From: Aliivibrio sp.
GTDB taxonomy: Bacteria > Pseudomonadota > Gammaproteobacteria > Enterobacterales > Vibrionaceae
NCBI GenBank assembly: GCA_016764915.1
Contig: JAESQY010000135.1
Coordinates: 1 to 64,000 of the forward strand
DNA: 64,000 nucleotides
Direction: 5' to 3'
In this document: piece after piece, positions 9,231 to 18,471 of the stretch
How positions within the stretch are numbered: the stretch's first letter is position 1
Layout of the letters: each line of letters starts with the position of its first letter
The notes under the pieces: generated by a model
Seen by the model: the letters and a program-made list of their open reading frames with translations, nothing else
The model's database searches: none
Told to the model about the DNA's origin: nothing
Made by a program: the position numbers and the translations under genes

Positions 9231-10535
9231 TTAATTTTTTGTCATCGTTGTTGGTAACCAAGTAACGATTCCAGGGAAAACGACTACTAAGAATACCGCT
9301 AATAGTAATAGACAGAAGAAAGGCAAAGCCGCTTTAGCAATAAACAACATATCTTTACCCGTGATGCTTTGTATTACAAACAAGTTAAAACCAACAGGAG
9401 GGGTTATTTGTGACATTTCAACCACTAACACAATGTAGATACCGAACCATAATGGGTCAATTCCTGCTTGAATTACCATTGGAAGCACAACCGATGTGGT
9501 TAATACCACGACAGAAATCCCATCCAGAAAACAGCCTAAAATGACAAACAATATGGTTAAACAAAAGATCAACATATAGGGTGACAGCTGCAACAGTGCA
9601 ATATTTTCGGCCAACATTCTTGGTAAGCCGATAAAACCCATTGCAACCGTTAAAAATGCAGCACCAGCCAGAATGAAAATAATCATACATGATGTTTTCA
9701 CCGCGCCCATTAAGCTCTTATAAAAACTGTCAGTATTTAAGGTTCGGCTGGTTAAGGCTAAAATCAAAGCTCCCACTACGCCAAAAGCAGCAGCTTCTGT
9801 TGGCGTAGTTAAACCACCGTATATCGATCCCAATACAAACATCACCAGCATACCGATAGGGATCAACTTAGCTAACGCAGATATTTTTTCTGACCAGCTA
9901 TAACTCACATCGTCATGTGGCACTTTATTCTTATTACGCATCGCCCAATAAACGGTGTACCCCATAAACATGAATACCAGCATCAAGCCTGGTATTGCTC
10001 CTGCGATAAAGAGTCGCCCGATTGATACTTCTGCGGCGACGCCATACACAATTAGGATAATCGACGGAGGGATAAGCAGACCGAGTGTGCCAGAGCCTGC
10101 CAATGTGGCGATGGCCATTTGGTCATCGTAACCCTGCCTTTTTAACTCAGGAAGTGTCATTTTACCAATGGTTGCAGCGGTAGCTGCTGACGAACCAGAC
10201 ACTGCTGCAAACATTCCACAACTTAATATATTGACATGAAGCAGACGTCCCGGAACACGATTAAGCCATGGAGCCAGGCCTTCAAACAGATCATTCGAAA
10301 GACGAGTTCTAAACAGGATTTCTCCCATCCAAATGAACAATGGCAGTGCAGCTAGTGACCAATCGGAGACGGCACCCCAAGTTGAAGTCGCATAGATAAG
10401 CCCAAAATTATCGTTACCAAGTAATATCAAACCCGCAATAGCAACCATAACTAAACTCAGTGCAACCCACAGGCCACTGGCTAAAAAGGCAAACAGCACA
10501 ACGATCAAAATGCCGCCTATCAATAACTCATCCAT
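9231..10535 (-). CDS. TRAP transporter large permease, DctM type
   Basis: About 434-residue multi-helix permease (DctM/SiaM large subunit), the sodium-coupled translocation channel of a tripartite ATP-independent transporter. Family features: FIWMGEILFRT near residue 70, the SGSSAATAATIG segment, PPSIILIVYG, and the late EMSQITPPVGFNLFVIQ motif. ATG at 10535 has a good AAGGAAG; a TTG two codons upstream is rejected. It overlaps the end of dctQ by 8 bases, so the two are translationally coupled. With the binding-protein gene upstream broken, this permease may now be without a substrate supplier. Confidence 0.93.
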   Translation of the reverse strand: MDELLIGGILIVVLFAFLASGLWVALSLVMVAIAGLILLGNDNFGLIYATSTWGAVSDWSLAALPLFIWMGEILFRTRLSNDLFEGLAPWLNRVPGRLLHVNILSCGMFAAVSGSSAATAATIGKMTLPELKRQGYDDQMAIATLAGSGTLGLLIPPSIILIVYGVAAEVSIGRLFIAGAIPGLMLVFMFMGYTVYWAMRNKNKVPHDDVSYSWSEKISALAKLIPIGMLVMFVLGSIYGGLTTPTEAAAFGVVGALILALTSRTLNTDSFYKSLMGAVKTSCMIIFILAGAAFLTVAMGFIGLPRMLAENIALLQLSPYMLIFCLTILFVILGCFLDGISVVVLTTSVVLPMVIQAGIDPLWFGIYIVLVVEMSQITPPVGFNLFVIQSITGKDMLFIAKAALPFFCLLLLAVFLVVVFPGIVTWLPTTMTKN

Positions 10536-11064
10536 GTTCAACTTCCTTGTTATTTGAGACGGCTAATAACTCTTCTTCAGATAAAGTGATTCGCTTACCA
10601 TAGAAAAGACTACAAAATGCGGCATCAATGACTGCAATGGCCATTAATAGGGTTCCAACGGCTACTGGCATCTGCACTATCCACATAGGTATCGCGATAT
10701 AACCAGATGAAAGCTCGTCAAAGTCCCAACTCTCCCACACCATATAAATCAGCTCATAAGCAAGGTAACTAACTAATACTGCAGCAAAAGTGAGAATTAA
10801 TCGTTCAAAAAACAGTGAGCCTTTTTCCGACAACCTAGAGGTAAAAAGACTCACCCTTATATGTCCACCGTGATTAAAGGTATAAGCCAACGCTAAAAAG
10901 CATGATGCGGCTAATAAAAACCCGGCAAAGTCATCGCTAGACGGAATAACAATACCCATCCAGCGACCAATAACTCGCATCAGAATCAATACACAGATGA
11001 TCACGATACAAACACCAGAACTGACTCCTGATATCATGTACAAACGGTTTAGAAACTGACGCAT
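10528..11064 (-). CDS. TRAP transporter small permease, DctQ type
   Basis: 178 residues with four membrane helices, the DctQ architecture. The small subunit pairs with DctM and helps dock the loaded binding protein. Visible features: N-terminal helix followed by RVIGRWMGIVIPSSDDFAGFL, and the conserved AYTFNHGGHIRVSLF loop. Operon order is dctP (broken), dctQ, dctM, regulator. It starts 13 bases after the dctP stop. Confidence 0.9.
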   Translation of the reverse strand: MRQFLNRLYMISGVSSGVCIVIICVLILMRVIGRWMGIVIPSSDDFAGFLLAASCFLALAYTFNHGGHIRVSLFTSRLSEKGSLFFERLILTFAAVLVSYLAYELIYMVWESWDFDELSSGYIAIPMWIVQMPVAVGTLLMAIAVIDAAFCSLFYGKRITLSEEELLAVSNNKEVEHG

Positions 11065-11077
11065 AATTAACTCCTTA

Positions 11078-11699
11078 CTACTTTTTGTATGCGGCTAAAA
11101 TCGCAGCGCCTTCTGCACCAGACTCTATTGACCACTCTTTGGACATCGTTACACCAACGGCTTTCAACTCGCTCATCAGTACGCTGCTTGGCTTTTGCAC
11201 TGTCATGCCTTTATCAGCAAGCATCGCCGTTTTACTCTTGGTCTCTTTTTCTGCCATTGCCCAGCCACGTGCTTCTGCGTTTGCTGCCGCTTTTAACAAT
11301 GCGCTCTGAACCTTGTCATCTAAACGCTTAAACTCACGCTTATTAACCATCACCATGTTTTTCGGGATCCACGCTTGTACATCGGTATAATTTTTAACGT
11401 AATCCCAAGATTGGCTACTCACACCCGTGGTCGGTGATGTGATCATCATATCAATAATGCCCGTTGAAAATGCTTGAGGAATTTCAACTGTTTGCACCGT
11501 GGTAGGTGCCGCTTCTAATAACACGGCTAAGCGGGAAAGTGTTGAGCTGTACGCTCGCATTTTTGCCCCTTTTAAATCGTCAATCGTGTCGACTGCCTCT
11601 TTACTGTATATTCCTTGAGGTGGCCATAGTTGCAGCAACCGTTGTACTTGTTATACACATTGCTAATACCGCTACGGCAGTTTTAAAAAGTGGTTTCAT
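11078..11699 (-). pseudogene. TRAP substrate-binding protein (DctP), internal deletion plus frameshift
   Basis: ATG at 11699 with an AGAAGGAA ribosome site opens a perfect signal peptide (MKPLFKTAVAVLAMCITSTT, VAA). That frame ends after 32 codons at TAA 11601-11603. Another frame, from about 11641 down to 11078, encodes the C-terminal ~187 residues of a DctP protein, starting at WPPQGIYSKEAVDTIDDLKG and running through the conserved MRAYSSTLSRLAVLLEAAPTT region to the end. A normal DctP is ~320-340 residues, so about 120 residues between the signal peptide and the middle of the protein are missing and the halves are out of frame. No exported functional receptor can be made. The break point lies near GTTGCTGCAAC. 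Confidence 0.88.
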
Positions 11700-11945
11700 T
11701 TGTCAGTTCCTTCTCTAAAATATGGTCCATTACTAGGTACCATTATTAACCACCCCATACTCCACAGACTGTCTTCATCAATACTGGGTTGGCTCTAAAA
11801 ACAATTGAACAGATTTCGTTCTGAATAAAATCTAGCCTTTATTTAACAAATTAGCAATAAATTAAAAACAATTTGCACACACTTTGTGTTCGTTCTATCT
11901 TTAAGGTACATTTAAACCTTGTCGATATGTTTGGAGTGCGAATAA
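11700..11945. promoter_or_regulatory. Divergent control region, TRAP operon / pxpABC
   Basis: 246 bases between the divergent dctP and pxpA starts must hold both promoters. On the plus side GGAG precedes the pxpA ATG by nine bases. I see no clear palindrome or strong consensus promoter. Confidence 0.5.
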
Positions 11946-12674
11946 ATGAAACTCAATTGTGATCTTGGTGAAAGTTACGGCAATTGGAAGATGGGACTGG
12001 ACAGTGAAGCGATGCCATTAATCAATATGGCCAACATCGCTTGCGGTTTTCACGCTTCTGACCCCGATATCATGGCGGCGACGGTTTTAAGTGCAAAAAA
12101 TGAAAAGGTTATCATTGGCGCACATCCCGGTTATAACGACAAAGAGGGGTTTGGCCGTAGAAGCATTCCTCATACTCCGTCACAAATCACCAACTTAGTG
12201 ATTTATCAGACCGGTGCGTTGCAAGCTATTTGTCTTGCTCATCAAACGGTTGTAAGTTACATCAAGCCACACGGTTCGCTCTATAACGATATGATGAGCA
12301 GCAGTACAGTTTACACCGCAATTTTAAAAGCAGCATCGGCCTGTATGCCAATTCCCGCGCTAATGATTTTAGCTAGCCCAGACAATGATCAGTACATTCG
12401 GCTTGCTGAACAGTATAAGGTTAAACTCATTTTTGAAGCATTTGCTGACCGCGCTTATACCAGTGATGGCTGTTTAGCTCCGCGCTCAATGGCTGGTTCT
12501 GTCTATCACGATAGCGCTCAGATCATTCAACAAGTACAGCAAATATCACAGTTTGGCAGCGTAACTACCATCGAGGGTACGACGTTACCATTAACGGCGG
12601 ACACTATCTGCGTGCATGGAGATAACCCTAAATCCATTGCTATGTTGAAGCAGATTAAAGAAGAGCTTTGCTAA
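11946..12674 (+). CDS. pxpA: 5-oxoprolinase subunit PxpA (LamB/YcsF family)
   Basis: 242-residue protein of the LamB/YcsF family, subunit A of the prokaryotic ATP-dependent 5-oxoprolinase that hydrolyses 5-oxo-L-proline (pyroglutamate) to glutamate. The family start MKLNCDLGESYGNWKMG is exact, followed by IACGFHASDP, the IGAHPGYNDKEGFGRR segment, KPHGSLYND and a late CVHGDNP motif, where acidic and histidine residues form the active site. First gene of pxpABC; its stop overlaps the pxpB start (TAATG). Confidence 0.95.
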   Translation: MKLNCDLGESYGNWKMGLDSEAMPLINMANIACGFHASDPDIMAATVLSAKNEKVIIGAHPGYNDKEGFGRRSIPHTPSQITNLVIYQTGALQAICLAHQTVVSYIKPHGSLYNDMMSSSTVYTAILKAASACMPIPALMILASPDNDQYIRLAEQYKVKLIFEAFADRAYTSDGCLAPRSMAGSVYHDSAQIIQQVQQISQFGSVTTIEGTTLPLTADTICVHGDNPKSIAMLKQIKEELC

Positions 12675-13375
12675 TGTTTCCGTTGCAGATCTCTCAAGTG
12701 AGCGAGAACGCCTTAATAATTTATTGCGCTGATCAAATCGACCCAAAAAACTCGTCTTATATTGCCAATTTTAGCCAGCAGATATCGTTAACGTTCTCTA
12801 CCCAACTGTTTGAAATAACACCGTCCTATACCTCTATTTTAATAGAGTTCGACCTTTTAAAGATTCAGTTCATCAGTTTAAAAAAGGCCTTAATTAACCT
12901 TGCTAATCAACTCGATTCTCTGCCAACCACCTCAGCAAATTGCATTACATTACCGGTTTATTACCATCAAGATGTCGCACCAGATTTGCATAATATTGCC
13001 AAGCAGAAAGCACTCAATGTGGCAGAGTTGATTGAGATTCACAGCCAACGCAATTATACCGTTTGCGCCATAGGTTTTTCCCCGGGATTTGCTTTTCTTG
13101 GCACTGTTGACGAAAAAATACAGATGCCTCGATTAGCCAAACCGCGTTTACGTATCCCTGCTGGCAGTGTCGGCATTGCTGATCAACAAACAGCGGTATA
13201 TCCTGACTCGTCACCGGGTGGTTGGCAAATCATCGGCAACTGTCCAATACCCCTATTTGATCCCAACGCACAACCTATGATGCCTTACGCGATTGGTGAT
13301 ACAGTAAAGTTTAATCCGATTTCGAAATCAGAATTTTTATCACTTGGAGGGACAATATGTCAAAACTGGAAGTAA
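12674..13375 (+). CDS. pxpB: 5-oxoprolinase subunit PxpB (KipI-like)
   Basis: About 233 residues, allophanate-hydrolase subunit 1/KipI family. The region ALNVAELIEIHSQRNYTVCA followed by GFSPGFAFLG is the signature, with PRLAKPRLRIPAGSVGIA and the SSPGGWQIIG motif later. With PxpC it forms the ATP-using part of 5-oxoprolinase. The TTG at 12668 is rejected in favour of ATG at 12674, which shares a base with the pxpA stop. Its end overlaps pxpC by 19 bases, showing tight coupling. Confidence 0.93.
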   Translation: MFPLQISQVSENALIIYCADQIDPKNSSYIANFSQQISLTFSTQLFEITPSYTSILIEFDLLKIQFISLKKALINLANQLDSLPTTSANCITLPVYYHQDVAPDLHNIAKQKALNVAELIEIHSQRNYTVCAIGFSPGFAFLGTVDEKIQMPRLAKPRLRIPAGSVGIADQQTAVYPDSSPGGWQIIGNCPIPLFDPNAQPMMPYAIGDTVKFNPISKSEFLSLGGTICQNWK

Positions 13376-14325
13376 TTCAGCCTGGTGTATTATCGCAATT
13401 CCAAGATTTGGGTCGCTTCGGTGCCAGTCAACTCGGCCTTAGCCAAGGCGGCGCTGTCGATTTACACGCCTACTGCTGGGCTAATCGATTGTTAGATAAT
13501 GACATGGATGCCCCAGTTCTAGAGATCCTATTAGGCGCCTGTTCATTTAAAGCACACTCTGATTCCCTAATAGCCATTGCTGGTGCACAAATGAACGCTA
13601 CTGTTGATGGTGTCTCCATAAAAAACTGGAGCAGTTTTATCGTAAAAAGAGGCCAAGTTCTAAAGTTTGGCTATGTCACTCAAGGACTACGCAGCTATTT
13701 GGCCATAAAAAGTGGTTTTTTCAGCTCACTGTTTTTAAACAGCAGTTCGACAGTGATGAGAAACAACATTGGGGGATTAGCAAGAGTGGGTGAAAGTTTT
13801 GGTCATGGTAATAAACTTGAAAGTGGCGATTTTTTCAGCGCAAAAGCATCACATTCAATAATCGAAGTGCCACAAACCGTCACGTCAAAATTCATACCTA
13901 ACTACCGAGATCATATAGAAGTCCGCGTGATTCCATCCTATCAATACAAACAGTTTAGTGAAGATGCGATAACCTCTTTCTTTGACCAAACCTTCACTAT
14001 TACCAATCAATCCGACCGTATGGGCATACGTTTATCAGGCCCTGCGATTGAGTGCGATTTGACAGGCATAATTTCTGAAGGCATTGCTCTTGGCTCGATT
14101 CAAATCCCACCTGATGGTCAGCCGATAATTCTGCTCAATGATAGGCAGACGCTAGGGGGCTACCCGAAAATTGGTTGTATTTGCAAAACTGATTTATCAA
14201 AATTAGCCCAAGCAAAAGCAGGAACGACTGTCCGTTTTATCGCCACAGACTTTGAACAAAGCAGCGAAAAATGGGTCGATTTTTCTCGGTTCTTTGGTTT
14301 GGAATATAAGCGGCCCACTCAGTGA
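13357..14325 (+). CDS. pxpC: 5-oxoprolinase subunit PxpC (KipA-like)
   Basis: 322-residue biotin-dependent-carboxyltransferase-like (allophanate hydrolase subunit 2/KipA) protein, third 5-oxoprolinase subunit. Family features: VIQPGVLSQFQDLGRFG at the start, the GGAVDLHAYCWANRLL segment, SDRMGIRLSGP, and GSIQIPPDGQPIILLNDRQT with GGYPKIGC near the end. Length is normal. The ribosome site (GGAGGG) lies inside pxpB. It ends 21 bases from the convergent selO gene. Confidence 0.94.
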   Translation: MSKLEVIQPGVLSQFQDLGRFGASQLGLSQGGAVDLHAYCWANRLLDNDMDAPVLEILLGACSFKAHSDSLIAIAGAQMNATVDGVSIKNWSSFIVKRGQVLKFGYVTQGLRSYLAIKSGFFSSLFLNSSSTVMRNNIGGLARVGESFGHGNKLESGDFFSAKASHSIIEVPQTVTSKFIPNYRDHIEVRVIPSYQYKQFSEDAITSFFDQTFTITNQSDRMGIRLSGPAIECDLTGIISEGIALGSIQIPPDGQPIILLNDRQTLGGYPKIGCICKTDLSKLAQAKAGTTVRFIATDFEQSSEKWVDFSRFFGLEYKRPTQ

Positions 14326-14346
14326 GCCGTATACTTTAATCGACAA

Positions 14347-15987
14347 TCAAGAGCTACACGAAAGCGCAGAGCACCCCGCTTTATGCCTTGCCCACTCTGG
14401 CCGTTTTTCTGCGTAAGATTCAAACTCTGGCTGCTCGTCATAAGGGTGAGTGAGCAAGGTTTGTAGCCGTTCAATCTCACTGTAATCCCCTCGTTCTGCT
14501 TTTTCTATGGCTTGCTGAGCTAAATAGTTACGCAATACATACTTTGGATTAACACTATTCATTGATGCTTGCCTTTGCTCAGTAGTCGCATGCTCACCCG
14601 TGGAACGGTCGATATAACGAGTTAACCATGCAGAAAACGCGTGCTGATATTGCAAAGCGACCTTATTCTCTTTTTCAGTGCCAGTGACAGATTCAGGTTG
14701 GTAGAAACAGACTTTAAACAGCGGATACCAATGCTCAAACTCGGCATTTTCCACGTGAAGATCTAACTTTGCTAGTTGACGATAGAACAGCGTCATATCC
14801 GTTTCAACGCGTGTGAGCAGTTTTTCTAAATCGGTAAATAGCGCTTCATCTTGATCGCCATTACTCCCTTTTAATCCAAGCTTGCTGGCCATCATCGAAC
14901 GCCACTTGGTTAAATAAGCTTCCGTAAAACCATCGAGGATATGTTGTAAGCCTTGTGGTTTGTTAAACAATGGCATAATAGCTTTGGCTAACTGAAAAAG
15001 ATTCCACATCGCAATATCAGGTTGGGTTTCAAATCGATATCGCTTACCTTGAGCATCGGTTGTGTTCGGTGTCCAGTCCGGATCATAGTTATCAATCCAA
15101 CCATAAGGGCCATAATCAATAGTCTCACCAATGATCGACATGTTATCGGTATTCATTACACCATGAACAAAACCGACTCTCATCCAATGCATCACCATCA
15201 CAGAAGTGCGATCGCATACCTCTTGGTACCAGCGAAGATAGACGTCTTCACTCAGATTCTTTGACGCTTTTTCATCATCACTCAATAGGATTGGAAAGTC
15301 AGCACGAATACAGTGCTCAACCATCGCTTTCATTAAACCTTTGTCACCCCTTGATGTTGGTAACTGAAAGCTGCCAAAACGAGTAAATGAGGAAGATACT
15401 CGGCAAACAATAGCTCCAGGTTCTGGCTTACGGTTACCATCGTAGAACATATCTCGAATCACCTCCTCGCCCGACAAACACAAACTTAAAGCGCGTGTCG
15501 TGGGTATACCAAGGTGATACATCGCTTCTGAGCATAAAAACTCTCGAACCGATGAGCGTAATACAGCTAAACCATCAGCTTGCCTTGAATAGGGCGTTGA
15601 GCCCGCTCCTTTCAATTGTAGAATTTGATGACCACTATTAGGCGTAATGGCTTCACCTAAATTGATCGCTCGACCATCCCCTAATTGACCCGCCCAGTTG
15701 CCAAACTGATGTCCACCATAACAGAGCGCATAAGGTTCCATTCCGTCGAGAAGCTGATTTCCACTGAACAGTTGAACAAAGTCATGGGAACGGCAATCGG
15801 CTTCAGTAAAACCAACCATCTCGGCAACATTGGGGGATACAGCCACTAAACTGGGGTTAATTACATGGGTTGGATTTACAAAGGAGAAAGCAGCATGGTT
15901 TACCTGACGCCGATAGTTATCCCGGTTTTTATCGGCAGGTAAGGCTCTAATGTAGCGGTTATCAAATTCAATTCTGGTGAGATTCAC
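14347..15987 (-). CDS. selO: Protein adenylyltransferase SelO (YdiU/UPF0061)
   Basis: 546-residue pseudokinase-fold enzyme that transfers AMP from ATP to Ser/Thr/Tyr of proteins, linked to oxidative stress. Family features: GGHQFGNWAGQLGDGRAI, LQLKGAGSTPYSRQADGLAVLRSS, GIPTTRALSLC, and the active segment HGVMNTDNMSIIGETIDYGPYG with FGS and the metal-binding NTDN. It ends in SCSS, where eukaryotic homologues carry selenocysteine and bacteria cysteine. The start is GTG with AGGAAA upstream. Transcribed alone, convergent with pxpC. Confidence 0.95.
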   Translation of the reverse strand: MNLTRIEFDNRYIRALPADKNRDNYRRQVNHAAFSFVNPTHVINPSLVAVSPNVAEMVGFTEADCRSHDFVQLFSGNQLLDGMEPYALCYGGHQFGNWAGQLGDGRAINLGEAITPNSGHQILQLKGAGSTPYSRQADGLAVLRSSVREFLCSEAMYHLGIPTTRALSLCLSGEEVIRDMFYDGNRKPEPGAIVCRVSSSFTRFGSFQLPTSRGDKGLMKAMVEHCIRADFPILLSDDEKASKNLSEDVYLRWYQEVCDRTSVMVMHWMRVGFVHGVMNTDNMSIIGETIDYGPYGWIDNYDPDWTPNTTDAQGKRYRFETQPDIAMWNLFQLAKAIMPLFNKPQGLQHILDGFTEAYLTKWRSMMASKLGLKGSNGDQDEALFTDLEKLLTRVETDMTLFYRQLAKLDLHVENAEFEHWYPLFKVCFYQPESVTGTEKENKVALQYQHAFSAWLTRYIDRSTGEHATTEQRQASMNSVNPKYVLRNYLAQQAIEKAERGDYSEIERLQTLLTHPYDEQPEFESYAEKRPEWARHKAGCSALSCSS

Positions 15988-16087
15988 TTCTCTGATTTCC
16001 TATCAACTAAATACTAGACAGAAACAGGCCGTGGTTGATTGAATAAAATCACAACACAACGAGACTACTCCCTCTCAGACGTTAGTA

Positions 16088-17287
16088 TTAGCCATCAGAG
16101 GGGATATTTGCAACCCTATAACCACATTGAAGCTCTTTTGCTCGGTACATTGCCAGATCTGCTTGATGAATAATCGCTTCAACATCATGTTTATCGCTTT
16201 TTCTATATTGATTATTACCAATACTCACGGCAACCATTAGTTGGTTATCTTCGTAAAAATAGGGTTTTGCTATCACTTCTAGAATGGACATTGCAATGCG
16301 CTGTTGTTCAGCCAACGGCCACTCACCCACAAAGATAATTGCAAACTCATCACCACCCAATCGATATGGCACACCTCCATCAATTAATACGTTGGATATT
16401 CGCTGCGCAGCTTCAAACAACACATGATCACCTGCGCGGTGGCCAAACTGATCATTAATCTGTTTAAAACCATCAAGATCCATCATCATTAGCGAGAAAT
16501 AATCATATTTACCAAGGTCAACATCTGCCATAAAACGGTTGAAACCCACTCTATTGTAAATGTTCGTTAAGCTGTCCGTAATTAACTGCTCTTCTAGGTC
16601 CGTTTTTGCCTGAACCAAACGCTCTTCATTTTCTTGTAGTGCGTGTATGGTCTTTTTTAATCGTCTTTTCATTACATCTAAAGAGTCAAACAGACCCACA
16701 AATTCGTAGTAGGTTTTGCTTGGCGCTACAATATCAAAGTTACCTTTTGAGATAGAGAGAGCATAGCGTCTAACATCTCTAAAAGGATTCGAAAGGGTCA
16801 TCACAACTTTACGGCTAAAAACTAATGAGATAGCGAGCAGTGCAACCAAAATAAGTGCCAGTTTTGGATATAGGTCGACATAGATAGTATTAAGGCGTTT
16901 AGAGTCATCTTTTGTCACATTAAGGTAACCAATAATAGTATCAACGTCCTTGATCAAGTATTTTTCTATATTGTGTGATCCTGAATTGATATCCACAATT
17001 TGTTCGGCCATGGTAATGTCATAATCAAGTGAGTCTAAACGTACCGAGCTGACATATTCGAGCTGTGTAATCGTATTAACCAACTGTTCTGCCATCTGCT
17101 AGTCGAAACGTAATAGTGAATATTTAGCTTGAATGAGTTGATAATTAATGGTCTCTTTATAATGTTGCTGATATTCACGCTCTGCATTATCAACATCCGA
17201 TGAGATCAACATTGCCGCTAATAACAGCAACGGAATGACGGTCACGATAAGGTATAAGAGGACAATGTAATTGGAGAGTTTCTTCAT
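16088..17287 (-). pseudogene. Membrane diguanylate cyclase (HAMP-GGDEF), interrupted by in-frame TAG
   Basis: ATG at 17287 overlaps the stop of the upstream binding-protein gene (ATGA). It opens with a membrane helix (IVLLYLIVTVIPLLLLAAML), then a short periplasmic part ending KYSLLRFD at TAG 17099-17101. The same frame continues directly with QMAEQLVNTITQLEYV, a second membrane helix (LALILVALLAISLVFS), a HAMP domain (NPFRDVRRYALSISKGNFD), a coiled coil and a GGDEF domain with intact RLGGDEF. Full length would be 399 residues. The inhibitory RxxD site is absent (IDGG at that place). A single CAG-to-TAG or similar change accounts for the break. The downstream part could still be made from ATG at 17095, but without the first membrane anchor. 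Confidence 0.85.
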
Positions 17288-18309
17288 GAGTTAACAGCGC
17301 AGTAATGATTCAACTTTTGATACAGCAGAGTATCTTCACCTTTCATTCTGCCCACTAATTGTTTGATCACCCCTATTTCTGCTTGAGAAAGTCGAGGATT
17401 CAACGTGTTCACTTTAATATTAATCACATTCTGTTTCATACCAAACACTTTATTATTGTGATTCCAAACTCGATTGTTAATTTGCATTAACGCAGCAAAA
17501 ATGGCTGAATCAGATCGCTTCTCTAAAGTGGCAAGTACGGTATCAGGGTATTGTGCCGACACATCAACATCAACACCAAAAGCCTGAAGATTATACTTTT
17601 TTGCGGTATCAATAACAGTCAGACTAGCGAGCCCGGCTGCGGGGAAAATAATGTCGACGTTTTGAGCAAACAACTCTTCTGAAATCCTGTTGGCTGACAC
17701 CGTATCCTCCCATGAATGTGTACCCGTATTGATATAACGTGTTAACAACTTTGCTCTAGGATTGGCATCATTTAATCCAACACGATAGCCACACTCAAAT
17801 TCATTAATCACAGGGATATCTATGCCGCCAATGAATCCAACTATATTGCTTTTGGTTTTTAAACCGGCTAAAAATCCGATGATATAGGCACCTTTAGCAT
17901 GGTCAAAAGTGATGCCAAGCACATTTGGTATCTCATAACTGACGTCCATTGATATGAATTTTGTTGCGGGGTATTTTGACACCACGGCATCAAAGTGCTC
18001 AATAACGTTTGAATCTTGAATTATAATGGGACTGTAATTTTTCTTTGCGGCATTTTCTACTTCTAAGATGTATTGACTAAGGTCTCTATCAATGAATACT
18101 CGTTCAACTTTGTGACCAGAAATCCGTTCAAACTTTTTTACACCACTGTCTAAAAGATACTGATAACTGCCTTCTGCCACACGGCCTTGGTAAATAATGA
18201 TAGGTTTAAAAGTATTCTCAGTTTCTGCCCAACTATTACTGATATTGAAGGCGATTAATAAACAGAAAAACATCTTATGTAACAGCATCTTTGGGAACCT
18301 TATTGACAT
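17284..18309 (-). CDS. Periplasmic BMP/Med-family substrate-binding protein
   Basis: 341-residue secreted protein: signal peptide with a hydrophobic core ending near SWA-ETEN, then a two-lobed BMP (basic membrane protein, PnrA/Med) fold. Typical pieces are the FISMDVSYEIPNVLGITFDHAKGAYIIGFLAG region, VGFIGGIDIPVINEFECGYRVG and DIIFPAAGLASLTVIDTAKK. Family members bind nucleosides or related ligands. There is no ABC permease or ATPase nearby; instead the gene overlaps a membrane diguanylate cyclase by four bases, so it is more likely a sensory receptor subunit than a transporter part. GTG at 18312 is an alternative start one codon upstream. Confidence 0.8.
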   Translation of the reverse strand: MSIRFPKMLLHKMFFCLLIAFNISNSWAETENTFKPIIIYQGRVAEGSYQYLLDSGVKKFERISGHKVERVFIDRDLSQYILEVENAAKKNYSPIIIQDSNVIEHFDAVVSKYPATKFISMDVSYEIPNVLGITFDHAKGAYIIGFLAGLKTKSNIVGFIGGIDIPVINEFECGYRVGLNDANPRAKLLTRYINTGTHSWEDTVSANRISEELFAQNVDIIFPAAGLASLTVIDTAKKYNLQAFGVDVDVSAQYPDTVLATLEKRSDSAIFAALMQINNRVWNHNNKVFGMKQNVINIKVNTLNPRLSQAEIGVIKQLVGRMKGEDTLLYQKLNHYCAVNS

Positions 18310-18471
18310 CACGATTAACAGTACGCGATTAGGTTAATTTGTAACACTCGCATCCAAAACAGTCAATTATTGTATCATTCTTGGATGAATAAATGAGAGA
18401 TAAACAACACCACAAACGGTATTTAAAGATCTCACTGTTCGTTCTAATCGGTGAGCAATTATAATTTAATT

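Noticed and set aside
14347-14400. SelO as a selenoprotein
   Set aside because: The C-terminal residue that is selenocysteine in eukaryotic SelO is cysteine here (SCSS), as in most bacteria.
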